Source: Tissierellales bacterium
Lineage (GTDB): Bacteria; Bacillota; Clostridia; Tissierellales; Tissierellaceae
DNA: 64,000 nucleotides
Reading direction: 5' to 3'
Assembly (NCBI GenBank): GCA_030146705.1
Contig: JASLBE010000017.1
Coordinates: 82,294 to 146,293 of the forward strand
The notes below the pieces were generated by a model. It did not search any database and had not been told where the DNA came from. It was given only the letters and a program-made list of their open reading frames with translations. The position numbers were made by a program, and so were the translations under genes. This document shows, one piece after another, positions 16,430-25,692 of the stretch (its first letter is position 1; every line of letters starts with the position of its first letter).

Positions 16430-18409
16430 ATGACAAACATAGCTTTAATGGGTAACCCCAATTGTGGGAAAACTACCTTGTTTAACGGTTTGACTGGGTC
16501 CAACCAGCATGTTGGGAATTGGCCTGGTGTAACAGTTGAGAAAAAGGAAGGGGTCTTTAAACATAAGGGAGAAAACTATAATATAATTGACCTTCCTGGA
16601 ACCTACAGCCTTGGTAATTATTCTGAAGATGAGTCAGTGGCTACTAACTATATTCTAAAAAACAAGCCAAGTGTTGTAATTAATGTTGTAGATGCTACAA
16701 ACTTAGAAAGAAACCTTTATTTAACAACCCAATTGTTGGAGTTGGATATAAAGGTTGTAATAGCCTTAAATATGATGGATGAGGCAAAAAAAAGAAAGAT
16801 AAATATAGACCTAAATAAATTATCTAAGGAGTTAAATGTTCCAATAGTTCCAACTATTGCTTCTAAGGAAAATGGTCTAGATGACTTAAAAGAAATGGTT
16901 GTTAAGACCATAGTATCTGGGCAAGAATTTATTGCTCCAAAAATATACCCTAGTGACCTAATGGAAAAGTTCTCCAAATACGCCTCTCTTTTTGAAGGGG
17001 TAACTAGTGACTATCCTAGGGAAACCCTAGCCTTAAAACTTTTAGAAGGAGATGAAACTGTCTTTAAAAGTATTGAGGGGAAGATCAAGGATCCTGGGTC
17101 CCTTAAAAATGAAATAGACCTAGCCCAGCTACAAATAGTAGACTCTAGGTATGAATTTATTAGTAGGGTGGTAGAAAAATCTGTAACTAAGCCTAAGGAC
17201 AATACAGAAACCATAACGGATAAGATAGATAAAATTGTAACCCATAAGTATTTGGGCATACCAATTTTTATTTTAATTATGTTTTTAATCTTCCAGTTGA
17301 CCTTTACAATTGGTGAAGACCTTTTAGGGGAATCTATTGGAGGAGTTATCGACTTTTTAGCTAGCAATGTAAACCTTCTACTAACTAAACTCCACGCTCC
17401 TGCTTGGCTAGTTTCTTTAATAGGAGAAGGGTTATTTCAAGGAGTTGGGGCAGTTTTAGAGTTTATTCCCCTAATAATGATCCTTTACTTCTTTATTGGT
17501 ATCTTAGAAGATACTGGCTATATGGCCAGGGCGGCCTATGTAATGGATAGGGTTATGAAAAAGGTTGGCCTTCATGGAAAGACCTTTATACCTATGATTG
17601 TAGGTTTTGGTTGTAATGTTCCTGGGGTAATGGCAACTAGGACTCTTGATAATAAAAAAGACAGGATGGTTGCTATGCTAATAAACCCATTTATGTCTTG
17701 TGGGGCCAAGCTTCCAATTTACTTGGTTTTCGTAGCAGCCTTTTTCCCAGACAAGGGGGGGCTAGTATTATTTATCCTCTATGCTCTAGGAATTTTAATA
17801 GCCCTAATTATGGGTAAGATTTTTAGCTCTACCTTATTTAAGGGGGTTGAATCAAACTTTATAATGGAGTTACCTCCTTATAGGGCACCGATTTTTAAGT
17901 ATGTTGTAAAAGATATGTGGGACAAGGTTTACGGCTTTATTAAAAGGGCGGGAACAGTTATATTTTCAGTAGTTACCCTACTTTGGATCTTAGCCAACCT
18001 TCCCCACGGAGTAGAACCTTATAGCCAGGCTAGTTTACTTGGAAAAATAGGTAGCTTTATTTCTCCAATATTTAAACCAGCGGGCTTTGGAACTTGGCAG
18101 GCTTCTGTTAGTTTATTTGCAGGTATTGCAGCCAAGGAGGCCGTTGTTGCAACTTTAGGTATGGTTTATGCTGGGGTTAGTGAGGGTAGTAAGCTTGTAA
18201 CTGCTATCCAAAGTCATTTTACCAGCCTATCAGCAGCCTCATTTTTAGTAATGACCCTCCTATATACTCCTTGTATAGCAGTAATAGGAACTATTAAAAA
18301 TGAAACTGGTTCTATGAAGTGGGCCATATTTACAGCTGTTTATACTTTTGTCCTAGCTTGGATTGCAGCAGTTTTAGTCTTCCAAGTTGGATCCCTTTTA
18401 GGATTTTAA
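16430..18409 (+). CDS. feoB: Ferrous iron transporter FeoB
   Basis: GTPase-coupled Fe(II) importer, 659 aa. The N-terminal G-domain has G1 GNPNCGKT (residues 8-15), G3 DLPGTYSL and G4 NMMD, followed by a helical GDI-like region. The membrane part carries the two conserved gate segments, including GFGCNVPGVMATRT and NPFMSCGAKLPIY, whose cysteines are typical. A TPC motif (YTPCIAVIG) appears near the C-terminus. Ferrous uptake suits an anaerobe. Confidence 0.97.
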   Translation: MTNIALMGNPNCGKTTLFNGLTGSNQHVGNWPGVTVEKKEGVFKHKGENYNIIDLPGTYSLGNYSEDESVATNYILKNKPSVVINVVDATNLERNLYLTTQLLELDIKVVIALNMMDEAKKRKINIDLNKLSKELNVPIVPTIASKENGLDDLKEMVVKTIVSGQEFIAPKIYPSDLMEKFSKYASLFEGVTSDYPRETLALKLLEGDETVFKSIEGKIKDPGSLKNEIDLAQLQIVDSRYEFISRVVEKSVTKPKDNTETITDKIDKIVTHKYLGIPIFILIMFLIFQLTFTIGEDLLGESIGGVIDFLASNVNLLLTKLHAPAWLVSLIGEGLFQGVGAVLEFIPLIMILYFFIGILEDTGYMARAAYVMDRVMKKVGLHGKTFIPMIVGFGCNVPGVMATRTLDNKKDRMVAMLINPFMSCGAKLPIYLVFVAAFFPDKGGLVLFILYALGILIALIMGKIFSSTLFKGVESNFIMELPPYRAPIFKYVVKDMWDKVYGFIKRAGTVIFSVVTLLWILANLPHGVEPYSQASLLGKIGSFISPIFKPAGFGTWQASVSLFAGIAAKEAVVATLGMVYAGVSEGSKLVTAIQSHFTSLSAASFLVMTLLYTPCIAVIGTIKNETGSMKWAIFTAVYTFVLAWIAAVLVFQVGSLLGF

Positions 18410-18421
18410 GGATGTGATTTT

Positions 18422-18679
18422 ATGGTTACAAAAATTTTAAAGCTTATATATGAGTCTGGTATGTATTCTAAGTCCTATATAGCTGGAAAATTAAATATAT
18501 CTGAGGCTATGGTTGAAACTGGGGTAGACCAGCTTTTAAGCCTGGGACTCCTTAGGGAGGATAAGGCTGCCCCAACTTGTGGAGAGAAGGCTTGTAGTTC
18601 TTGTCCTTTCTCCTCTTGCAACCATTCTCCAGTTAAGACTTACACCTTAACTGAGAAGGCCCTAAAACTAGTAGTATAA
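18422..18679 (+). CDS. feoC: FeoC-like winged-helix protein with cysteine cluster
   Basis: 85 aa. An N-terminal winged-helix-like region (KILKLIYESGMYSKSYIAGKLNISEAMV) is followed by a C-x4-C-x2-C-x4-C cluster (CGEKACSSCPFSSC) typical of FeoC-type proteins, which may bind an Fe-S cluster and control FeoB stability or activity. It starts 12 nt after feoB and ends just before a terminator, so it is the last gene of the operon. The role is inferred from family and position. Confidence 0.8.
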   Translation: MVTKILKLIYESGMYSKSYIAGKLNISEAMVETGVDQLLSLGLLREDKAAPTCGEKACSSCPFSSCNHSPVKTYTLTEKALKLVV

Positions 18680-18680
18680 A

Positions 18681-18707
18681 AGACCTAAATTTTTAGGTCT
18701 TTTTTTT
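18681..18707 (+). terminator. Terminator of feoABC
   Basis: AGACCTAAA-TT-TTTAGGTCT followed by a T-run. Confidence 0.9.
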
Positions 18708-18789
18708 ACTGGATAAATGTAACCTATCAAATATTGCAGTTTTCTCTATATAGGATATAATTAAGGTAATAATTATATAAAGGAGTAAG

Positions 18790-20247
18790 ATGATGAATAA
18801 TACAAACTGGAAAACTACAGCTAATCTTAGTATGTTGGCAGATTTTTATGAATTTACTATGGCAAATGGCTATTTAGAAAATAATATGGCAGATAAAATA
18901 GCTTATTTTGATATGTTCTTTAGGTCTGTACCTGATGGTGGAGGCTTTGCTATAATGGCAGGTCTAGAGCAACTTATTGACTACTTGAAAAACCTCCACT
19001 TTACAGAAGAAGATATTGAATACTTTAAGTCCAAGGAAATGTTTAGCAGTGAGTTTTTAGATTATTTAAGAAATTTCAAATTTCAATGTGATGTTTGGGC
19101 TATACCAGAAGGAACTCCTATTTTCCCACAAGAACCTCTTGTAATAGTTAGGGGACCTGTTATCCAGGCCCAGCTTATTGAAACTATGGTACTTTTAACA
19201 ATCAACCACCAAAGTTTAATTGCTACAAAGGCAAATAGGATTACAAGAGCTGCTGAGGGCCGTGCAGTTATGGAGTTTGGATCAAGAAGGGCCCAGGGAG
19301 CAGATGGGGCAACTCTAGGAGCCAGGGCGGCCTACATAGGTGGTTGTATTGGTACTGCCAATACAATTTCTGATAGGGACTTTAATATCCCTGCCCTTGG
19401 AACTATGGCCCATAGCTGGGTGCAAATGTTCCCAACAGAATACGACGCTTTTGCAGCCTATGCTAGGACCTATCCTGATAATTGTGTCCTACTGGTTGAT
19501 ACCTACAATACTTTAAAGTCTGGAGTACCTACAGCTATAAAGGTTTTTGATGATATTTTAAAACCTCTAGGACATAGGCCTGCTGGGATTAGGCTTGATA
19601 GTGGTGACCTGGCCTACCTAACTAAGGAGGCTAGGAAGATGCTAGATGAAGCTGGGTATGAAGATTGTAAGATTGTTGCCTCTTCCTCTCTTGATGAGTA
19701 TGTTATTAGGGACCTAATTGACCAAGGGGCAGAAATAGACTCTTTTGGAGTTGGTGAAAGGCTTATTACAGCCAAATCCCAACCTGTTTTTGGTGGGGTT
19801 TATAAGCTAACTAGTGTTGAGGAAAACGGTGAAATTATAAATAAAATTAAGGTCAGTGAAAATGTTGGTAAAATAACTACTCCTGGATTTAAACAGGTTT
19901 ACAGGATTTTTGACAAGACTTCTAACAAGGCCTTGGCAGATGTTATTACTCTCCATGATGAGGTTATTGATGAAAGTAAACCTTATAAAATTTTCCATCC
20001 AATCCATACTTGGAAGCAAAAGACCTTAACTAATTTTTATGCTAAAAAACTGCTTGTTCCTATTTTTGTAAAGGGAGAATGTGTCTATGAGTCTCCTAAT
20101 ATTGATGAAATTAAGGATTTTACAAAATCTCAAGTTGACTTAATGTGGGATGAGCTTAAAAGGTTTACTAAGCCCTTTAAGTACCATGTTGACCTATCTA
20201 AAAAACTTTGGAATATTAAGGATAATTTATTAAATAAGCATGAATAA
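18790..20247 (+). CDS. pncB: Nicotinate phosphoribosyltransferase
   Basis: Converts nicotinate plus PRPP to nicotinate mononucleotide in NAD salvage. The 485-aa protein has the long Gram-positive form: N-terminal MLADFYEFTMANGYLENN, the active-site stretch EFGSRRAQGADGATLGARAAYIGG, HSWVQMFPTEYDAF (catalytic His region), the LVDTYNTLKSG motif and the GIRLDSGDLAYL phosphate-binding segment. It is monocistronic with an AAAGGAG site. ATG 18793 has slightly better spacing than 18790, so the start is uncertain by one codon. Cob genes that also use nicotinate mononucleotide lie downstream on the other strand. Confidence 0.96.
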   Translation: MMNNTNWKTTANLSMLADFYEFTMANGYLENNMADKIAYFDMFFRSVPDGGGFAIMAGLEQLIDYLKNLHFTEEDIEYFKSKEMFSSEFLDYLRNFKFQCDVWAIPEGTPIFPQEPLVIVRGPVIQAQLIETMVLLTINHQSLIATKANRITRAAEGRAVMEFGSRRAQGADGATLGARAAYIGGCIGTANTISDRDFNIPALGTMAHSWVQMFPTEYDAFAAYARTYPDNCVLLVDTYNTLKSGVPTAIKVFDDILKPLGHRPAGIRLDSGDLAYLTKEARKMLDEAGYEDCKIVASSSLDEYVIRDLIDQGAEIDSFGVGERLITAKSQPVFGGVYKLTSVEENGEIINKIKVSENVGKITTPGFKQVYRIFDKTSNKALADVITLHDEVIDESKPYKIFHPIHTWKQKTLTNFYAKKLLVPIFVKGECVYESPNIDEIKDFTKSQVDLMWDELKRFTKPFKYHVDLSKKLWNIKDNLLNKHE

Positions 20248-20253
20248 TTTTAA

Positions 20254-20286
20254 AATAGGCCTCTAGCAAAAGCTAGGGACCTATTG
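20254..20286 (+). terminator. Weak hairpin after pncB
   Basis: AATAGG...CCTATT enclosing CTAGC-AAAA-GCTAG. No clear T-run follows, so termination here may be partial. Confidence 0.35.
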
Positions 20287-20402
20287 TAATACCTACTATT
20301 TCCATATATTTTACTTTCTTTACCATTTTTTACGGGTTTTTCTTTAATTTTATATAAAATTCTTTTTATTTCTAAAAATTTGAAAATATTTATCTGAATT
20401 CA

Positions 20403-20431
20403 TTGATAATCTAAAAAATTTATGGTAATAT
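20403..20431 (+). promoter_or_regulatory. Sigma-A-type promoter with no downstream gene
   Basis: TTGATA (20403-20408), exactly 17 bp, TAATAT (20426-20431). The next plus-strand element is a strong terminator ending near 20526; all protein genes nearby are on the minus strand. Confidence 0.55.
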
Positions 20432-20437
20432 ATAACC

Positions 20438-20527
20438 ATAGTCAAACAAAATGGTTTTCATTTTTAATGAATTTCCTTTTTATTTTTTATGTTTTTTGTT
20501 TTTAGGCCCCGTTTGGGGCCTTTTTCC
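20438..20527 (+). ncRNA. Candidate small RNA of about 90 nt
   Basis: Inferred from the promoter at 20403-20431 and the GC-rich terminator hairpin AGGCCCC-GTTT-GGGGCCT (20504-20521) with its T-tract. The body is extremely U-rich. No ORF inside it has a convincing Shine-Dalgarno. An alternative is that the hairpin is simply the late terminator of pncB, 257 nt downstream of its stop. Confidence 0.35.
20504..20527 (+). terminator. Strong plus-strand terminator
   Basis: AGGCCCC-GTTT-GGGGCCT followed by TTTTTCCTTTTTT. The T-tract orientation is for plus-strand transcripts, so it does not serve the convergent cob operon efficiently. Confidence 0.8.
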
Positions 20528-20585
20528 TTTTTTAAACCTATTACATATCACTTTTAATATGATTAAATCAATACTTAAATTAATA

Positions 20586-21155
20586 CTAATATACTATCCT
20601 ATTCATATAGTTTATATACTTGTAGCCTTCATTAACACTAATTTTAGTAAAGCCTAGGTTGTTAGACTTAAACCTAAAGAATAAATCAGGGCTTCCAAAA
20701 ATCCCAGCAAGGGCTATCCTAATAACCCCCTCATGGCAAACTAATATGCAGTCTTCCCCCTGGTCAATCAACCTGTCTATAAGTCCATTTACCCTTTCGT
20801 AAAAATCAACCATATTTTCCCCACCAGGAATCCTATAATTAATTGGATCATCTGTCCATAGCCTGGCTTCTTCTGGGTTGCTTGCCTGGAACTGTTCATA
20901 GGTCTTGCCTTCAAGAATCCCTAGACTTATCTCTCTTAAGTCTTCTTCTACTTCCCCCTTAAGTCCCAAATATTCCATAGTATCTAGGGCTCTTTTATAG
21001 GGGCTGACTAAAACTTTTTCTATGGCTAAATCCTTGGCCCCCCTAGACTTCTTTGCCTGGTCTATCCCAAGCCTAGTAAGAGGGGTAGACTTGCTACCAA
21101 AGTATTTATTTAGATTTGCTTCTGTTTGTCCATGCCTAATTAAAACGATATCCAT
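20586..21155 (-). CDS. cobC: Alpha-ribazole phosphatase (histidine phosphatase)
   Basis: Histidine-phosphatase-superfamily member of 189 aa with phospho-histidine motif LIRHGQTEAN (residues 5-14), the second arginine in the SPYKRALDT segment and the late CHEGVIRIA histidine. In the cobalamin pathway CobC removes the phosphate of alpha-ribazole phosphate or of adenosylcobalamin phosphate. The assignment over a generic phosphoglycerate mutase rests on context: it overlaps cobS by 16 nt and ends a cobT-cobU-cobS-cobC operon. Confidence 0.85.
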   Translation of the reverse strand: MDIVLIRHGQTEANLNKYFGSKSTPLTRLGIDQAKKSRGAKDLAIEKVLVSPYKRALDTMEYLGLKGEVEEDLREISLGILEGKTYEQFQASNPEEARLWTDDPINYRIPGGENMVDFYERVNGLIDRLIDQGEDCILVCHEGVIRIALAGIFGSPDLFFRFKSNNLGFTKISVNEGYKYINYMNRIVY

Positions 21156-21883
21156 AAGTCCACCACCATAAATGATATTAAAGAAACAACCTCACCTAAT
21201 TCTGCCATAGCACCAAAAACATCCCCTGTTACCCCACCTATTTTTCCATAGGAATACTTGGCCAAGGCCTCCATAAATAAGAAATTTATAAGTAGGGGCA
21301 GGAGGATCTTTATGTCAAAATAAGAGGCAACTATTATATATAATAGGATCCCAAATATTGTATTTTGACCTGGTTCACTAGTCTTAAACATATAGCCAAT
21401 TCCCGAATCCCTGGCTGGCCTTTTAAAGGTTAGGTTAAAGACTTGAACAGTCCTACTATTTCCTAGGGAAAAAACTAAAAATATAAAGGCATTTCCAGCC
21501 AGGTTGGCCACTAAGACATACTTTAAAATAATTATAAGGACTAGGGATATTACGCCAAAAGCCCCAACCCTACTGTCTTTCATAATTTCTAAAACCTGGT
21601 CCTTGTCCCTATTGGAAAAGAAGCCATCACAAGTATCAGAAAGTCCATCTAGGTGGAGGCCTCCAGTTATAAATACCAGGGCCAAAACTGTAAAAATTGC
21701 CCCTATATCAGGATTTATCTTGGAAAATAAAAAATTTACCAAATAGGCAAAAAGTCCTATTAATAGACCAACAAAGGGGAAGAAAAAGGTACTCTTCCTT
21801 AGGTTTTCCCTGGTCCAATCCACCCTAATATTTATAGGAAGCCTGGTTAAAAATTGAATTGCTAAAATCATTCCATCTATCAT
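21140..21883 (-). CDS. cobS: Cobalamin synthase CobS
   Basis: Membrane enzyme joining adenosylcobinamide-GDP to alpha-ribazole, the last assembly step of B12. The 247-aa protein has several membrane segments, the signature LHLDGLSDTCDGFFSNRDKDQVLEIMKDSRVG region (residues about 77-108) with clustered acidic metal-binding residues, and a late YSYGKIGGVTGDVFGA motif. The start overlaps the cobU stop as ATGA, and its end overlaps cobC, so translation is coupled. Confidence 0.95.
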   Translation of the reverse strand: MIDGMILAIQFLTRLPINIRVDWTRENLRKSTFFFPFVGLLIGLFAYLVNFLFSKINPDIGAIFTVLALVFITGGLHLDGLSDTCDGFFSNRDKDQVLEIMKDSRVGAFGVISLVLIIILKYVLVANLAGNAFIFLVFSLGNSRTVQVFNLTFKRPARDSGIGYMFKTSEPGQNTIFGILLYIIVASYFDIKILLPLLINFLFMEALAKYSYGKIGGVTGDVFGAMAELGEVVSLISFMVVDLWISF

Positions 21884-22416
21884 TTCAGCCTCACCGGATA
21901 CCCTAAAGCCACAAGATAGGCCTCATCTGCCATCCTGGCAACCCTTTGGTTCACCCTGCCCTGGACATCTCTAAAAACCCTTGAAATATGGTCTCCTGGT
22001 ACAATAGATGAACCAACTTCATTAGTTACAATTACAAGATTATAGTTTTTCTCCCTAACCTTGTTTATAAGTTTTTCTACCTGGAAAACTATCTCATCTT
22101 CAACCTGGCCCTGGACCTCTTTACTAATCCTTTCAAGGCCTTTGGTCATAGCAAACATAATATTAGAAGTCATAACTGTTAGGCAGTCTAGAATATAATT
22201 TTTTTCCGTCCCAACTGCCTCATCAAGTCCAGTAAAACCTTCAAAAGTTCTCCACTCACTAGGCCTAGACTTAATATGCATAGCCACCCTATCCCTCATT
22301 TCATCATCTGTAACAATAGAGGTTGCTATATAGCAAACATCTAAGTCATCCTCATACATTCTTTCTGCAAAACTACTTTTTCCAGACCTTGCACCGCCTG
22401 TTACAATCTTTATCAC
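21880..22416 (-). CDS. cobU: Adenosylcobinamide kinase / guanylyltransferase CobU
   Basis: Bifunctional enzyme that phosphorylates adenosylcobinamide and transfers GMP to it. The N-terminal P-loop GGARSGKS (residues 7-14) is the CobU signature; VTNEVGSSIVPGDHISRVFRDVQGRVNQ is the conserved C-terminal region. Length (178 aa) is normal. Translation probably starts at GTG 22416, with AGGGTGAT upstream. It follows cobT by 9 nt and overlaps cobS. Confidence 0.95.
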   Translation of the reverse strand: MIKIVTGGARSGKSSFAERMYEDDLDVCYIATSIVTDDEMRDRVAMHIKSRPSEWRTFEGFTGLDEAVGTEKNYILDCLTVMTSNIMFAMTKGLERISKEVQGQVEDEIVFQVEKLINKVREKNYNLVIVTNEVGSSIVPGDHISRVFRDVQGRVNQRVARMADEAYLVALGYPVRLK

Positions 22417-22425
22417 CTAATCACC

Positions 22426-23493
22426 CTACCTTATATCAACCAATACTGAAGATTTTAAATTCCACTCCTCAAAAGTTCCCATATTCTCAAGAGTATATAG
22501 GGAGCTTTCTATTATTTTAAAGGCCAAGGGACAGCCTGTTCCCTCTCCCAACCTCATACCCATATTAAGCATAGGCTTAAGGCCTAGTTCTAGCATAAGG
22601 GCTTCTGCTCCCGGCTCTTTAGATAGGTGGGAAGCCAACATAAAGTCCTTGACATAGGGGCTAAATTTTGTGGCACAAAGGGCTGCAGCAGAAGATATAA
22701 AGCCATCAATAACTATTGGCTTCCTATTTTTAGCAGCAGAAAGATAAAGCCCACACATACCAGCTATATCATAGCCTCCCAGCTTAGACATAACATCTAA
22801 AATATCATTCTTGTCTGGCTTGTTAACCTCAATTGCCTTAAGAATTATTTTTTTCTTGTTTTCAAACTGGTCATCAGTTAGGCCTGCCCCCTTACCACAA
22901 GTTTTTTCAACAGGCAGGTCTGATAGGACTGAAAATATGGCGGCACTAGTTGTAGTATTACCAATTCCCAGCTCCCCAGTTCCAAGTAGGTCATAGCCCT
23001 TATTGTAAAGACTATCTCCCACTTCTATGCCAGCCTCAATTGCCTTAACTAATTCATCCTTAGTCATAGCTGGCCCCTTTAAAAAATTCTTGGTCCCATA
23101 GGAGACCTTCTTGTTTATTATCTCATCACTGGCTATATCTTCCAAAAGTCCCATATCTACAACATGGACATCTGCTCCTAAAAACCTACTAAGGACAGAG
23201 ACTGCTGTTGTTCCAGCCAAGGTGTTTTTAGTCAAAATAACTGTAAAGTTTTGAGGGCAGGCAGAAACTCCCTCTTCTACAATCCCATTATCTCCACACA
23301 TTACAACAACTGCCTTCTTCTTAATTTCATTAGAGGTCTTGCCTGTCATACCAGAAATTTTTATAGACAGGTCCTCCAAGGACCCAAGTCCCCCAATTGT
23401 TTTAAATAAGCCGTCCCACCTTTCCCTAGTTTGGTCCATAACCTCTTGGTAAGGACCAGTTATCTTATCAACTGTTTCCCTTAATATTTCCAT
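22426..23493 (-). CDS. cobT: Nicotinate-nucleotide-dimethylbenzimidazole phosphoribosyltransferase
   Basis: Activates the lower ligand of cobalamin by making alpha-ribazole phosphate from nicotinate mononucleotide. The 355-aa protein shows VMCGDNGIVEEGVSACPQ, MGIGNTT-type GELGIGNTTTSAA, and a C-terminal LGEGTGCPLAF segment containing the catalytic glutamate region. It is the first gene of cobTUSC. The window carries only nucleotide-loop assembly genes, consistent with salvage of cobinamide; corrin-ring genes could lie elsewhere. I looked upstream for a B12 riboswitch and saw none in the 158-bp gap. Confidence 0.95.
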   Translation of the reverse strand: MEILRETVDKITGPYQEVMDQTRERWDGLFKTIGGLGSLEDLSIKISGMTGKTSNEIKKKAVVVMCGDNGIVEEGVSACPQNFTVILTKNTLAGTTAVSVLSRFLGADVHVVDMGLLEDIASDEIINKKVSYGTKNFLKGPAMTKDELVKAIEAGIEVGDSLYNKGYDLLGTGELGIGNTTTSAAIFSVLSDLPVEKTCGKGAGLTDDQFENKKKIILKAIEVNKPDKNDILDVMSKLGGYDIAGMCGLYLSAAKNRKPIVIDGFISSAAALCATKFSPYVKDFMLASHLSKEPGAEALMLELGLKPMLNMGMRLGEGTGCPLAFKIIESSLYTLENMGTFEEWNLKSSVLVDIR

Positions 23494-23611
23494 AAATTTT
23501 AACTCCCTTTATTATAATTTACCTAAGTATATATCCTAAATAATTATACCATATTTAAGTCTTCCATACTTTTTCAAGGCCTGGCAACTTAGTTTTTCTA
23601 AACTTGCCCAT

Positions 23612-23634
23612 AAAAAAACCTAGTCTTGGCTAGG
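23612..23634 (-). terminator. Terminator of the NSS transporter gene
   Basis: CCTAG / CTAGG hairpin (23619-23634) followed on the minus strand by seven Ts. Confidence 0.7.
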
Positions 23635-23650
23635 CTAATTTATAAAAATA

Positions 23651-25033
23651 TTATATTCTTCCTGTTTGAAATAAAAATACTATAATAATTCCTATGGGAA
23701 CAATAAACCTAACTAAGAAATAATAGGTTTTTAAAATCCCTGGTATTTTAAAGTCTCCATTGTTGGTTATTTGCCTTTCTACAACTGACCTATCCAAGGC
23801 CCAGCCTACAAATATTACAGATATAAGGGCTGTAATTGGTAGGAAATAATTGGCCGTTACTAGGTCTAAAAATTCAAATATACTGGTAGAAAAAACTTTA
23901 ACCTGGCTTAAGACCCCATTGGACAATGAAGCTACTAGGCCTAGCCCAGTAATTAAGATTGTTCCAAATATTGCTGCATTCCTCCTTTGGAAGTGGAAAG
24001 TATCTGTTAGAAAAGCTACTATGGTTTCCAAAAGAGATATGGTACTAGTTAAAGCTGCCAAGCCTAAAAGCCCAAAAAACATAAGCCCAAAAACATAGCC
24101 TCCTGCCATCTTGTTAAAAATATTAGGCAGGGAAATAAATACTAAGCCAGGACCACTTGTAGGCTCTATCCCAAAAGCAAAAACAGCTGGGAAAATAGCT
24201 ATGCCTGATAATAAGGCTATTATTGTATCAGCTATAGACACTTTTAGGGAGGTCTTTACTAGGTTCTCCCCACTGGGAATATAGGACCCATAAGTTATCA
24301 TAATACTCACTCCCAGGCTTAGGGAGAAAAAGGCGTGGCCCAGGGCTGCCAGGACTCCTTCCTTGGTTAACTTAGAAAAGTCTGGCTTAAATAAAAATTC
24401 AAAGCCTGGCCTACCACCTGGTAGCCTAAAGGCATAGATGTTTAAAACTAGCATTATTAGGACCAAGACTGGTATTAAAAACTTGGCTGCCTTTTCTACG
24501 CCCTTTTGAACTCCAGTTGAAACTATCATACAAGTAATGGCCATTACTATTATTTGATATAGGACTGGCTTTATTGGATGGCTGGTAAAGTCTGTAAAGA
24601 TCTTGCTTATTTCTCCACTTGTCTTACCAGCAAAGGCATTTGTTGCTGCAAGCTTTATATACTCCAGGGTCCAGCCTGCCACTACCCCATAAAATGCCAG
24701 GATTAAAAAGGCTGCTAAAACACCTGTAACCCCTCCCAAGTACCAGTAGCTTTTAGGGGCCAAAAGTTTATAGGAGTTAATTGCATCCTTCCTCCCCTCC
24801 CTACCAATAATAAATTCCGTAACCATAATTGGTATTCCAATAAGGGCCACCATAAATAAGTAGACTATTAAAAAAGCCGCCCCCCCATATTCTCCAACTA
24901 TATAGGGAAATCTCCAAATGTTACCCAAGCCTACAGCAGAACCTATAGCTGTTGCTATAAGACCAAAACTACTGGAAAATTCTTCTCTAGACTTCTTTTT
25001 TCCTGCCAATCCTCTAGTTTGTTCTTCACTCAT
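23651..25033 (-). CDS. Sodium-dependent transporter, NSS (SNF) family
   Basis: Na+-coupled symporter of the LeuT/MhsT class, 460 aa with about 11-12 membrane helices. Helix 1 carries IATAIGSAVGLGNIWRFPY, with the Na+/substrate-site glycines of the family; GGAAFLIVYLFMVALIGIP follows as helix 2. Bacterial NSS members import amino acids such as leucine, tryptophan or tyrosine; the substrate cannot be told from sequence alone. The gene is monocistronic with its own terminator and lies downstream of tadA on the same strand. Confidence 0.92.
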   Translation of the reverse strand: MSEEQTRGLAGKKKSREEFSSSFGLIATAIGSAVGLGNIWRFPYIVGEYGGAAFLIVYLFMVALIGIPIMVTEFIIGREGRKDAINSYKLLAPKSYWYLGGVTGVLAAFLILAFYGVVAGWTLEYIKLAATNAFAGKTSGEISKIFTDFTSHPIKPVLYQIIVMAITCMIVSTGVQKGVEKAAKFLIPVLVLIMLVLNIYAFRLPGGRPGFEFLFKPDFSKLTKEGVLAALGHAFFSLSLGVSIMITYGSYIPSGENLVKTSLKVSIADTIIALLSGIAIFPAVFAFGIEPTSGPGLVFISLPNIFNKMAGGYVFGLMFFGLLGLAALTSTISLLETIVAFLTDTFHFQRRNAAIFGTILITGLGLVASLSNGVLSQVKVFSTSIFEFLDLVTANYFLPITALISVIFVGWALDRSVVERQITNNGDFKIPGILKTYYFLVRFIVPIGIIIVFLFQTGRI

Positions 25034-25117
25034 ATAGAATACCTCTTCTTTTCTCTTATTTTTTTATATATTTAGTTATACATTTTATATGCTATCTATA
25101 TCCTTGTCAATAAGCTA

Positions 25118-25144
25118 AAAAAATAGGGCTAAACCCTTAGCCCT
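25118..25144 (-). terminator. Terminator of tadA
   Basis: AGGGCTAA-ACCC-TTAGCCCT followed on the minus strand by ATTTTTTT. Confidence 0.85.
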
Positions 25145-25160
25145 TTGGTATTATATATAT

Positions 25161-25616
25161 TTACTTTTTCTTTTCCCTTAATTCCTTAAAAAACCTACTT
25201 AGGATATGGCTACACTCTTTTTCAAGAACTCCATATTCCACCTTAGGATAATAGTTAGAAGCCTCACTTGTAAGGATGTTAAGCTGGGACCCACAGGCCC
25301 CTCTTTTTTCGTCCCTAGCCCCTATGACCAGCCTGCCCAACCTAGCATTTACTATGGCCCCTGCACACATAGGACAAGGCTCCAGGGTCACATATAGGGT
25401 GCAGTCTGATAACCTCCACCTACCTAGGGCTTTTGTGGCCTTATATATGGCTTCAATTTCTCCGTGGGCTAAGGGGTTGTTCCTAGTTTCTTTTTTATTG
25501 TAGCCCCTTGCTATAACCCTTCCAGCTTGGACTATTACAGCCCCAACTGGAACCTCTCCTAGTCCATAGGCTTTTTCAGCCTCCCCATAGGCCTGAGCCA
25601 TATACTTTTCGTCCAC
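25161..25616 (-). CDS. tadA: tRNA-specific adenosine deaminase TadA
   Basis: Converts A34 to inosine in tRNA-Arg(ACG). The 151-aa deaminase has zinc ligands in HGEIEAI (the HAE-type motif with catalytic Glu) and PCPMCAGAI, plus substrate-binding N in NNPLAHGE. The annotated start is GTG 25616, supported by AAAGGGTGAT upstream; the ATG at 25601 would cut into the first helix. It follows tRNA-Arg(CCT) with no terminator between, so the tRNA and tadA may share a transcript. Confidence 0.94.
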   Translation of the reverse strand: MDEKYMAQAYGEAEKAYGLGEVPVGAVIVQAGRVIARGYNKKETRNNPLAHGEIEAIYKATKALGRWRLSDCTLYVTLEPCPMCAGAIVNARLGRLVIGARDEKRGACGSQLNILTSEASNYYPKVEYGVLEKECSHILSRFFKELREKKK

Positions 25617-25692
25617 CCTATCACCCTTTATACAAAAATAGAGCTAAAAGTTTACTTGTATAAACCTTTGCCCTAAATAGAAATAAATTTTT

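Noticed and set aside
20451..20657. 68-codon plus-strand frame
   Set aside because: It runs through the strong terminator and into antisense of cobC, has no Shine-Dalgarno, and its hydrophobicity comes from T-rich DNA.
23494..23650. B12 riboswitch upstream of cobT
   Set aside because: I looked for the conserved B12-box and GC-rich core in this gap and saw neither; only a terminator of the neighbouring gene is present.
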